64,000 nucleotides of DNA from Dendrobium chrysotoxum (taxonomy: Eukaryota > Streptophyta > Magnoliopsida > Asparagales > Orchidaceae). The position numbers were made by a program, and so were the translations under genes. This document shows, in pieces, positions 36,401 through 48,400 of this stretch (the stretch's first letter is position 1; the number at the start of each line of letters is the position of its first letter). The notes beneath the pieces were generated by a model. That model was not told the origin of the DNA, made no database searches, and saw only the letters and a list, made by a program, of their open reading frames with translations. The stretch covers positions 63,042,573-63,106,572 of the forward strand of contig CM034305.1 in the NCBI GenBank assembly GCA_019925795.1, in the 5' to 3' direction.

Positions 36401-39400
36401 CAGTCATACAACAGTTCAGTGAGGTGTTCCAGCCACCTCAAGGGTTACCACCACTCAGAGAATAGGAGCATGCAATTTTGCTAAAGGAGGGGGTGTCACC
36501 GATTAGTGTACGACCCTACCGCTACACCCATATTCAGAAAGATGAAATTGAGAAGCTGATTAGGGAGATGTTGGAGGTGAGAATCATCAGACCAAGTGTG
36601 AGTCCTTTCTCTAGCCCAGTATTACTGGTCAAAAAGAAGGACGGTAGCTGGAGGTTTTGTGTGGATTATAGAGCGTTGAATAAGGAGACTGTATCGGATA
36701 AATTTCCCATTCCGGTGATTGACGAGCTTTTGGATGAACTGAATGGAGCAGTGATATTCTCCAAACTAGATTTGAAGTCAGGATACCATCAGATCCGGAT
36801 GAGGAAGGAAGACATCTCTAAGACAGCGTTCCGGACACATGAGCATTATGAGTTTCTGGCTATGCCATTTGGCCTGACCAATGCCCCTGCTACGTTCCAG
36901 CCACTGATGAATATGGTGTTTAGACAGTATCTTTGGAAGTTTGTGCTGGTGTTTTTCGATGATATCTTGGTGTACAACAGAACTGAGGAGGAGCATCTGA
37001 AGCACTTGAAGTTGGTATTGGGAGTTCTACAGGAGCATCAGCTGAGAGCCAACCTGAAGAAGTGTTGCTTTGCCTAGACCAGTGTGGAGTACTTGGGTCA
37101 TATCGTGTCCAAGGAAGGGGTGGCGGCCGATCAGTCAAAGGTGGATGCGATGTTGAGATGGCCCTTACCTAAGAATCTGAAGGAGTTGAGAGAATTCTTT
37201 GGGCTGATATGATACTATAGGAGATTCGTCAAAGGGTACAGTACTATAGCATGGCCACTAACAGAGCAACTGAAGAAAGATGGATTCCTATGGGGAGAGG
37301 CAGCCACAGCAACATTCGAGAAATTAAAGAAGGCTATGACCACGGTACCAGTCTTAGCTCTACCAGACTTCACTCAAACCTTCATAGTGGAGACAGATGC
37401 TTCAGGATATGGATTGGGGGTAGTGCTCATGCAGAACCGGCGACCCATTGCCTACTTCAGCCAAGTATTGGCAAGCCAGAGCCAGGCTGAAGTCAGTCTA
37501 TGAGAGGGAGCTATTATTTTAGCTATCCAGAAGTGGCGACCCTACCTGTTAGGTAGGCATTTCATTGTCAGAACAGATCAGAGGAGTCTGAAATACTTGT
37601 TGGAACAGCGGATGGTGACTGAAGAGCATCAAAGATGGCTATCGAAATTGTTGGGGTATGATTTGACCAAGAGGGGAGAACAAGGCGGCTGATGCCTTGT
37701 CCAGATGTATGGGAGAGCTACAGACAGTGGCGGTGTCTGTTCCTTTGATGTTATATTGGGAGGCCATTAAGGAGGAGAGCTCGAGGGATGAGGAGTTGGG
37801 AAAGATCAGGGCGGATTTATTGAGGGAAGGTGATAGCCACCCAGGGTACTCAGTAGAGGGGGACAGACTGCTGTATCAAGGGAGGTTCGTGATGCCCAGG
37901 ACTTCAATCCACATCCCAAACATACTCCAGGAATTTCATGGGAGCCCGGTTGGGGGTCATTTAGGGGTGCAGAAGACCTATAGGAGGATCGCTGCTGAGC
38001 TTTACTGGAAGGGAATGCATAGAGATATAGATGAGATGGTGGCCAGGTGTGAGATTTGTCAGAGGAACAAATACATGGCTATGTCACCAGGGGGACTACT
38101 ACAGCCGTTGGCGTTACCGGGACGGGTATGGGAGGAGATATCCATGGATTTCATAGATGGGTTGCCCCGTTCAGAAGGCTTCACGGTGATTCTGGTGGTG
38201 GTGGATAGATTGAGCAAATATGCTCATTTTATTCCTCTCTGACATCCTTACACCGCGGTGATAGTGGCTTCATCTTTCATCAGAGAGGTGGTCAGATTGC
38301 ATGGGTTACCAGAGGTAATAGTGTCAGATAGAGATAATGTGTTCCTCAGTCATTTTTGGAGGGAGTTGTTCAGGTTACAGGGGACAGTTCTGAAGAGGAG
38401 CACTGCTTACCACCCACAGACAGATGGCCAAACGGAGTTGGTCAATAGGAGCTTGGAGACCTACTTGAGATGCTTTGTGTCGGAGACACCCAAGCTGTGG
38501 GCTAAGTGGCTATTTTGGGCGGAATACTGGTACAACACCTCGTTTCACTCGGTTTCACAGATGACGCCATTCAAAGTATTGTACGGAAGGGACCCTTCTC
38601 ACTTGGTGCACTTTGGGAGTAGCAGTACTCCAGTTTCTTCAGTAGAGGAGTACTTGGGGGAGAGAGATCGAGTGTTAGAGGAATTAAAGAAACATCTACT
38701 GAGAGCTCAACAGATTATGAAGAAGCAAGCTGATGGGCATAGGAAGGACATCCAGTTCGAATTTGGAGAGAGGGTGTTCTTGAAGCTCTGACCATACCGA
38801 CAGAAGACAGTTGTCCATAGGAGAAATGAAAAGCTCGCTCCAAGATACTTTGGACCTTATGTAATATTGAAAAAAATTGGAGCGGTTGCATATCGGTTGA
38901 AACTACCAACCACGTCGACTATTCATCCGGTTTTCCATGTGTCGCAACTGAGGAGAGTCATTGGAGATTATACAGCCAGCTCGGAGTTATCGGCAACATT
39001 TACTGAGGATTTGAAGGTGATTTTGGAACCCTTAGAGTTGATGGGGATTCACCAGAAAGAAGACGAAGCTAAAGAAGTGATAATCAAGTGGAAGAATCTG
39101 CCTGACTATGATGCCACGTGGGAACCATACGAGAGGGTGAAGCAGCAGTTTCCTAGTTTTCACCTTGAGGACAAGGTGATTCTTTGGGAGGGCGGTATTG
39201 ATAGGCCGGTTCACCCTAAACCGGCCCAGGAGCCAGCCCAATGGCTGGCTCAGTCTATAGGAGGCGGAAAGGGGTTCGCCCCCTTTGAGGATGCCGCCCA
39301 CTTGGAGCAATTGGGGGAGGGGGTTTGGGCGGCTAGGGTGAGAGGGAAATTTTGAATGAGGGAGGTTTGAATTAGGAAATTAATTGTATTAATAGGAGGG

Positions 39401-42400
39401 TTTGTTTTAGGGTTAGGTTCATGCATGATTTGATTTTGGATTGGAGTTCCTTGGTGCTTTGGCTCTAGATCGCTTTGTCTAGAGATTGTGAGAGAACGAT
39501 CCTCCTCGCAAATTGACGATCCCTTGTATCTTGCTTCGTGCTTTGTTGGCATTGATTTCTCGTGCAATATCCATTTTGGTGACTGTTTTTGGTCCAGATT
39601 TTACGTTTTTCTTGCTGTTTTCGCCAATTAGTGATAGGTTTGCTTGCAAACTCAAGTATTTCCCTTAGGGTTACTTGCGAACTCAAGTATTTCCTATCAG
39701 GCGGCAAGGGCTCCTTAGTCGTTTGGCTTGATTAATTAATTGTATGCTTTAAGTAGGATGAGGGAATTAGAATTAGGGTTATGCAAGATTATTGTTTCTC
39801 TTGGAGTTCTCCTTGTAACTTTGGGCTCTAGATTCATCGTCTAGAGATTGGGAGAGAACGATCCTCCTCTCGAATATATGATCAATTGTATCTTTGCTTG
39901 TTCTTGCTTTTGGTTTGATTCCTACAATACAATCTACTGTTTTTGGATTGTTTTCATTGAAGATCTTGAAGTTTTCTTGCTGTTTTCACCAATTATTGTT
40001 ATGTTTGCTTGCGAACTCAAGTATTTCCCATTAGGGTTACTTTCGAACTCAAATATTTCCTATCACATTTTGAGGTTGATATAATGTTGTTGGATCATCT
40101 TACGTAACAATTTTTAATCTCTATTACAATGATCTTCTGGAAGCCATCTTTTTATGGATTTTTCCCCTTTCATATTACGTCTATCATCACATGAAATATA
40201 ATGCTTTGAATTTCTATCATGGTATTGCAGTGAAGTAAGTGGTGATAGAGAAGTTCAACGAACAATGTTGGAACTACTTAATCAGCTTGATGGATTTAGT
40301 AATGATGATCGAATAAAGGTGATCATACATAATTTCTGTTGTTTATCAAGCATTGCGAAATTTTACAATTGTAAATAATATTTTAGTATTAGAAAAACTG
40401 TACTCCACATATACCACTGTCCTTAATTTGCGCCTTGTTTATCTTAATATCTGGCCATTGAGCCTTGTTTATCTTCTCTGTTCTGTGTAATTGTAATTCT
40501 ACTTGTTAAAAATATTTTTGCTCCACTTAATAGGATTTAGCATCATTGGTTTACCCTTGGTAAGGTAGTTTGAACAGCTGCTTTAGATAGTGTTCAGGTT
40601 GTTGATCACTTTTTCATAAGGCCTGCACAAAAGAAAAGCTTTCTTGAAATCATTTAGGTGCACTAAATAATTTGGAGCGAATTTTACTATGAATCGATAA
40701 AAACCTTTGTAGTTTGGCATGATTTTAGTCTTTATTTAGTTTAGATTAATTTCCACAATTTTTGTTTACGGGGAGCCATAAGGGATTGCTGCCTTTGCAT
40801 TGTTGCAATATTCTATAAGAATTCAGAATTTGGTTAAGTGTTGGCTGTAGTTTTCCTTCTCTTGTGGTGGTGGAATTTAGGCATTATACGGTAGTTAGTG
40901 TTCCCTTGGATGGTGGAGATTTAGAATTATTCATTTAACTTTAGCCTTCAGTGATGGAGTTTGAATTAGGTGGTGGCTACTTGTATTATATTTTAACCAC
41001 ATTTTAAGGAGTTCTTTCTGGCCTTGTAGAAGGATTTTATGGCACGCCTCTTGCGTGTGGTATAGATTGTGATTCAGTGGTTTATTTAGGCCCCCCATGA
41101 ATTTCAAATTAATTAGTTTCATGCGCTTTCCTTTAAGAAGGGTTGTGATCTTCAACCGTCATAGTTTGATTGCTATTTTGTCTATGGAATTAATTTAAAC
41201 CTGAATTTAATTGATTCTATGCCAACTATCTAGGAGTATAGAAAATGTGGATTCTATAAATAAATCTTTTGAGGTATATAGCTAGGAATTTTGTTTTTCT
41301 AAGATTTCTCTTTTTAACTTTCAAGCTTGAGTGCAAGTTGGATTTGAGATTTCTTTGGGTACGATATAACTGTGACTACTTAATTTTAGTTTCAGTCATC
41401 TCCTTGGACTAGCTTAGATGATGTAGATTCTATAAATAGGCATTTTGATGCATATAATCAGGAACTGAATATAGTTTATTCTTCTAGTTTTCAGTTTTGT
41501 GTTTGTAAGTTGAATGCGTGATTCTTTTGAGTGTGATACAAGTATGGCTAGCCAATTCTGATAGAAGTCATTTCGTTGTATTGGCATGAAGCTCGACTTA
41601 TTTTATTTTAACTTGTTTGTTCCTTTTTTTTTTAATTTTATTTACATATATTTTGATATTGCTTGAATTTTTTTTTAATTTGATATAACAGAAGTTAAAT
41701 TTGTGGAATTAAATTACAATTGCTCTCTGAATTTTTTGCAGTTCTAAATCCTTTTTGCAATTTTGAATTATTTTGATCATTTTAATATTGGCTGAGTTTT
41801 AGTTCAAGTATTGTCTGCTTATATTTACATAAACAAGTTATTGAAATTTACGAATCTTTGTTTTTTTTATTGCATGTATTCATACCATGCATCAGATTAG
41901 ATGCATTAGTATAACCTATCCCTCAATCATCTTGCATCGTATTGATATTATAACTTTAGGTTGTGTCTTTATGTCATTATTTAAAATTGCGCAATATGAG
42001 GCTCATAATCTTGAGGCCTGCCTCAGCACAATTCTAGTGAAAAAATGCCTCGAGGCTTATGTCTCGAGCTTTTTTTGTGAGGCTTATAGCTTGGCTGAGG
42101 TCGCCTTGAGGCGCAACTCGCCTCGCTAGTGTGAGACTTACGCCTCACCCTATTTATATATATTTTTATTAAAACTTACTTAAATCTTAAACTATGGCCC
42201 TGAACAAATCACTCATTCATGCATCCGGAGCCTCTACAACTTCCTTTTGATTGCGTCGACTTCCAGCCCACCACCTTCGTCGCCTTCCAGCCCACCACCT
42301 TCGTCGCCTTTGCTGCAGCCCCCATCGGGGATCACTTGAAAGTAGCACACCACATCCTTCTCTAAAAATTTTGGAGTATTAATCTCATATTTATGTTGAT

Positions 42401-45400
42401 GAAAAATATTTATGAAAGTGAAAGATTATTGAAATAAATGAAGAAGAAGCAGATTTGGAGGCATTGGGCTCCTTAGGATGAGGTAGAGGAAAACCAATTT
42501 GTTATGACGACAACTCAAATAAAGATCCTTTTAGTGGTGAAAGTGTAGATAATTTATGAGTTGTTGCCAACTATTACAACTTTTTTTAGGAACTAAATGT
42601 GGATGAGTCGGGAATTAAGCAACAAGGAATTTGAAGTTGAATTTGATGGTATATATGATACTTTTATGCAAATTCTATATTTATTATTGTTTTGCTCTTG
42701 TAATATTTGAATTTCAATTCTATTTCACTTAATTTATTATTTTTCACTTTATGTCTTATGCAATTTTTTCTTTTGTATGTATACCAATTTGTTACTTCAT
42801 TGTTTAATATAAAGTTAATATTTCGTCATTTAATATATTATTTGGGTACAACAACAACAACATCAAGCCTTTGTCCCACTAGGTGGGGTTGGCTACATGA
42901 ATCCTTTTTCTCCATTGTGTCCTGTTAAAAGTCAAATTCTCGTTTAAATCTAATAAAGAAAAATCATTTCTAATATTTTCTAACCAAGTCTTTTTAGGTC
43001 TACCTCTACCCTTCTTAACATAAGTCAAATCTAATACATCTACTTTCCTATCTGGGTCATCGGAAGGCCGTCATTTTATATGACCAAATCATCTAAGACG
43101 ACTCTCTCTAATCTTATCTTCCACTGCAGCTACTCCAACCTTTTCACGTATATGCTCATTTCGTATCCTATCTCTAAGGGTAAAGCCACTCATTCACCTA
43201 AGCATCGTCATCTCTGCAACACTTAACTTAGTATTATGCTTCTCTTTTAATGGCCAACATTCGGCACCATAAAGCACTGCAGGTCTCACCACCATCTTAT
43301 AGAATTTTCCCTTAAGTTTGAGGGGGACTTTTCTATCACACAACAAGCACGATGCCTTCCTCCACGTCAACCATTCAATTTGAATTTTGCTGATAATATC
43401 CCCATCTATTTCACCATCACTCTGAACAATAGATCCAAGATATCTAAAACGTGTACTCTTATTAATGACTTGATCGCCCAAAGTCACAATCCCCTCACTA
43501 GGTCTATTACTACTAAAATTGCACTCCATATATTCTGTTTTAGATCTACTCAAGCGAAAACCTTTAGACTCTAAAGTTGACCTCCAAAAAATATATTATT
43601 TGGGTATTATATTAAAATTTCACTCTATGCAATTTTTTTATTTTGAGACTTACACCTCGCCTCACAAACAAAGAACGCCTCAATACGAATTGTGCAATTT
43701 TAAACATTGCTATATGTCACTAAAAAGTTGGGCTAATTATTAAGGTAATAACTTAACATATCATGAAAGAGATGGAATTTCAACAATTTTGTATAATCAA
43801 TTGACTGACTTGTTGGACAAAGAAAATCAAATTTCTAATGGTATTAATTTGGTTAAAACTAGTATTAATAGTTTGAAAACCAATTAAATTTATGCATATG
43901 AACTTGAAGTGAATTCTAATAATAATTCTAATAATAATAATAATAATAATTAAATGTCAAAACTGGTAGGAGACAAGAAAATAGTCGAGCTAGAAAATTT
44001 AGAGCATAAAAATTATGCTTTGAAAGTTGACCCGGCTAGAAAACAATCAAGCTATAGAAAATTTAGGTTGTAACAATTATGTTTTGAAAATTGACCCTAA
44101 AGATTATGTTGATTGGTTATTGGTTTGGATAACTTCTTTGAATGATATATCATGTCTTATGAATAACAGGTGTAATTTGCAAAAAGAAATTATCATTTCA
44201 AACTAAAATATATTAAAGAATATGGATGGGCAAAAGAAAAGATTGGGAACTACTATGTTGGCTGAATTGAAAGAAATTTTAAAAGAAAAATATTTCTTTG
44301 TTGTATTATGATTACGAGTGATGAATTTAATTTATGAAAACAAGAAACTAAGAATGCATAAACAATTACATTTTAAGATTATTGTAGATCTAAAAGCACA
44401 CTCTCTAGGTTTAGGTTTGGTTTGAGATATGCTGTTAAGAAAGAGATAAAACCTCCATATTTCATCGCTTGAGCATGCTTTTTTGTTGAACCCCACAACT
44501 CAAACCACGCATAAAAAGACAAAAATGATGAATCAAGTAGTGCGCGGGTTGGTCTGACACATCACTTGAAGGGTTAAATGACCTCTGATTGCCAAACGGA
44601 CGGCGCCGTTGCGATCAGAACATCAAATTTTGCTAGGTCGAGACCCCTCGCAGTCGAATCGGATGAGATCGGTCAAAAGGGACGACCGACACCCAAAATT
44701 AAAACGCAATGCTGATCAAATGATGTCCTTTCGCGAAACGGATTTCGCCATTGCGACCGGAATATCGCAAATACTTAAAAACTATATTTATTTTATACAT
44801 TCATATTAGGCCTTCAAGGTCTGTAATCAAGAGAATTCACTAACAAAGGTCCAAAGCCTACAAAACCCGATCCTCTATCGACCAGTAGATAGAGTCGATA
44901 GGGTCCAATCAATAAAATATAAATGACCCCATACACCCCGATGATGGCCGTATTGAATGTAAATCTCAACCGGAGGGGTCCACACAGATTATTTCAAAAT
45001 ATCACCCAAATACCCAAAACTCGAAAACTCCACAAAAATACCCAAAAATCCAAAACTCCACAAAAAATTCCCAAATACCCAAACTCCATACAAAATCCAA
45101 TCTTCTGAAAAATCCCAAAACCCAAAAATCTTTCCAACTCCAGATATTTAAAAAATTGAAATCCAACTATCAAACCGCTTAAAGCAAAATCCATCCACCC
45201 CCCGCAACAGTTTGCCGAGGTGGATAAATTGAAGAATACTTCAGCTCACAAAGAGCCAATGCCTAGTCGAAAATATCACTAGGATCCATTCTCAAACAAT
45301 CTCCTGCCAGCAAGGACGTGGTACGAGTCCTCTAACCGGCAGTTTCGCCGCCAAATGGCACTGCAGGATAAACGGTTATGACTCGGGGCCCTCTGAACCA

Positions 45401-48400
45401 GGTGGTCGCCGCCAAATGACACCATTATATTATGGTTATGGCCAGAGCCCGTATGCTCCCCAATGACATCAAATCTTTGAGATATGAATCAATAGGATAT
45501 GATCGATAGGGCACAAAGCCCTCTGTTAGCTAAGGTGGATTCAAATTTGTCCCCTTAGACAAATACTCTCCCCAGGTCTATAAGGTACCCTTGGACAAAG
45601 CAACCCATGGCTGCCGACAAGGATCCTTCTGTCAGGTTGGGTCGACTACCTCCTCTGACTAAGTAGACCAGGGACCACGATGGCCCGGGATGACGGAACC
45701 ATGGGATCTTGATCGGGTCTATCATCCATTCCCCCACCATCCGCTTTAAGTGCAAGATGGTGAAATTTTTTATTTTAAATATTAAATTCTCCAACACTTT
45801 CAAACCTTCAACCCATTGTTGCTACTATATGCCAGATATACGTATTTCTACGTATCTGATTGACGACTAGCCTTAATCGAAAGTTCTCTCTCGTTACCGG
45901 GAGGGGTAATTAACTATAGGGGCTTGCGCCTATAGGAAACCAGAACTCAGATCATAAAGTCCTCACAAAATGAGGGCGAAATCTCTGGGTAGTGTCTTAT
46001 CTGCAAACTCATCTGCCTTCCACAATTTACCCCGGAACTTAAATCGTTAAAACTCCCCCCTCAAAAAGCAAAAGTCGGGCGGAGGCCGGGGCCGAATTTT
46101 CGGAGCCCACAGATTTCTGACGACTCCACTGGTGAATGGTTTCTCTTTCCATCTTTGGTTAGTCGTATAAGTGCTATAGTAGTAGCAAAAAAATATTAAT
46201 GATAATATTGAGATCTATACGGTGAACATCGGGACGTAACACTTGGTCTCTATGTCCAAAAAGCCGTCACTGAAAGGTCCCGATAGATGGGAAAACAACC
46301 ATCTATTATGACGGTGAAGTAAAGAAATAATCAAGATTTACACGGTGAGCATCAGGGCGTGACACTTGAACCTCGGGTTCAGGGATCCACCGCCGAAAGG
46401 TCCCGACATAAGGAAGAACAAATATAGAGACTAATATTTCTAAAAATATATACATAAAAGAATGGTGTGATATCTAATGTGTACCTCTAGAGATCCACCA
46501 TTCAAGAAATTCATCAAAAGTGGGTCCCAAAGATGACCCCTATAGACAATGTTCTCGATGGTCGACATCTTGAAGAATTCTCCAAGAAATCTCACCGCTT
46601 TTCAATTCTATCCTCTCCTTCCTGAAGAGCAGGCAAAAGAGATGAAAGAATTTCTCTGTGAATTCATGGATTGCTTTGCCTGGACATATATTGAAATGCC
46701 TGGCTTATCCCCTGATGTAGCAGTTCACAGACTGGCAATCAAACCAGATGCATCACCCGTCAAAGAAGCTCCAAGGAGAATGAGATTAGAGATTGAAGAG
46801 CAGGTGATTGCAGAGACGAAAAAGCTCATAGAAGCGGGCTTCATCCGAGAAGAAAAATACGCCGACTGGATCGCCAACATTGTCCCCGTGAAGAAGAAGA
46901 ACGGTCAGATACGTATCTGTATTGACTTTCTGGACCTCAACAAGGCATGCCCAAAAGATGATTTCCCGCTCCCTGTGTCAGAACTCTTAGTGGACAATAC
47001 TTCCAACTATGATGTGTTATCATTTATGGATGGGTCATCAGGCTATAATCAAATCAAAATGGCACCTGAAGATGAGAAGCACACATCATTCAGAACGCCA
47101 ATCGGCATATTCTGCTACACAGTCATGTCCTTTGGCCTTAAAAATGTCGGTGCCACCTACCAACGAGCGATGACCCATATTTTTGATGAGCTGATACACC
47201 AAAAGGTAGAGTGCTATGTGGATGACCTTGTTGTCAAGAGCATAGATCGAAAGGATCACTTAAATGACCTAAGGGTTGTATTTGAAAGAATCAGAAAGTT
47301 TGATCTGAAAATGAATCCTCTCAAATGTGCTTTCGGGGTCTCCTCGGGCAAATTTCTCGGGTATGTCGTTCGTCACCGAGGCATAGAAATTGATCCTAAT
47401 AAAATTAAGGCGATTATAGAGATGCCGCCGCCAAGAAGCCTCCGTCAACTCCGCTCCTTGCAAGGGCAATTGGCTTTCATTCGACGATTCATATCGAATC
47501 TGTCGGGTAGGTGCCAACCATTTTCAAAGCTGATGAAGAAGGATGTTCGCTTCAAGTGGGATGAAGAATGCCAAGAAGCGTTTGACAGCATCAAAAGATA
47601 CTTGTTGAATCCACCCATTCTTGCAGCGCCAATTCCGGGGAAGCCTCTTATACTATATACAGCTGCACTAGAAGAGTCCCTCGGAGTATTATTGGCCCAG
47701 CATAATGAAGAGGGCAAAGAAAATGCACTTTATTATATCAGTCGGAGATTAATCGGAGCAGAGATACGTTATTCTCCCATTGAAAAGCATTGTCTAGCGC
47801 TGATTTTCGCAGTTCAGAAACTTCGCCACTACATGTTATCTCACAAAATCACTTTGATATCAAAGATCGATCCATTGAAGTTCTTAATGACAAGACCAGC
47901 GTTGACAGGTCGTTTAGCAAAGTGGGCAGTGCTATTACTGCAATTTGATATAGTGTATATGCCACAAAAGGCAGTAAAGGGATAAGCTTTGGCTGATTTC
48001 CTCGCCGCACATCCAATTCCTGCAGATTCGCCGTTGAATGATGATTTGCCAGATGAACAAATCATGCAGGTTGATGAAGAAGAAAAGCTACCATTTTGGG
48101 AGATGTACTTTGATGGGGCATCGTCTATCAAGTCTCCCAAACCTCCAAATCTTGCAAAGGCCCAAGCTGGCATCGGTCTTGTCTTTATAGAACCCGAGGG
48201 AGGTATCATGAGATTCTCATTCAGTCTAACTGAACCGCGGACCAATAATGAAGCCGAATACGAAGCTCTAATAGCAGGATTGGAGATCGCGATTGGTATC
48301 CAAATCACAAATCTTCGAATTTTCGGTGATTCTCAACTCGTAATAAATCAAGTCTTGGGCATTTACAAGATTTGTAAACTTGAGTTAGCCCACTATCACC

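Larger units (their letters stand above)
33927..39699 (+). mobile_element. Ty3/gypsy chromovirus, Reina-like, degraded
   Basis: A complete 5,773-bp element: LTR, primer site, gag-pol, purine tract, LTR, with a perfect 5-bp target duplication GGCGG (33,922-33,926 and 39,700-39,704). Domain order PR-RT-RNase H-IN and a C-terminal chromodomain place it among chromoviruses. LTRs near 0.5 kb and a total below 6 kb suggest the Reina clade. By hand the LTRs differ at about 24 of 455 aligned sites (about 5%). At 1.3e-8 substitutions per site per year that is about 2 million years. Same orientation as RPT5. Confidence 0.93.
33768..40065 (+). mobile_element. Solo LTR split by a nested chromovirus
   Basis: The left part (33,768-33,926) starts TGTTAGATCGG. 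The right part (39,700-40,065) ends CTATCA. Joined at the GGCGG duplicated by the inner insertion, they form one LTR-like unit of about 520 bp, related to but distinct from the LTRs of the inner element. Flanks TATTT (33,763-33,767) and CATTT (40,066-40,070) look like a 5-bp target duplication with one change. It has no coding sequence of its own, so it is a solo LTR older than its guest. Confidence 0.65.
41978..43712. mobile_element. hAT-like non-autonomous element
   Basis: Inverted TTTAAAATTGCRCAAT lies near both ends (41,980-41,995 and 43,689-43,704). 8-bp flanks TATGTCAT (41,970-41,977) and TATGTCAC (43,713-43,720) resemble a hAT target duplication with one change. Subterminal zones are crowded with GAGGC/GCCTC motifs (42,000-42,160; 43,640-43,690), as in hAT elements. 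Without the LINE inside it, the element is about 1 kb. A 24-bp direct repeat sits at 42,258-42,305. No transposase was recognised. Confidence 0.6.

Noticed and set aside
44609..44809. Open frames repeated at 44,609 and 52,194, and at 44,923 and 57,619
   Set aside because: These are matching positions in the two LTRs of the Tat-like element, not genes.
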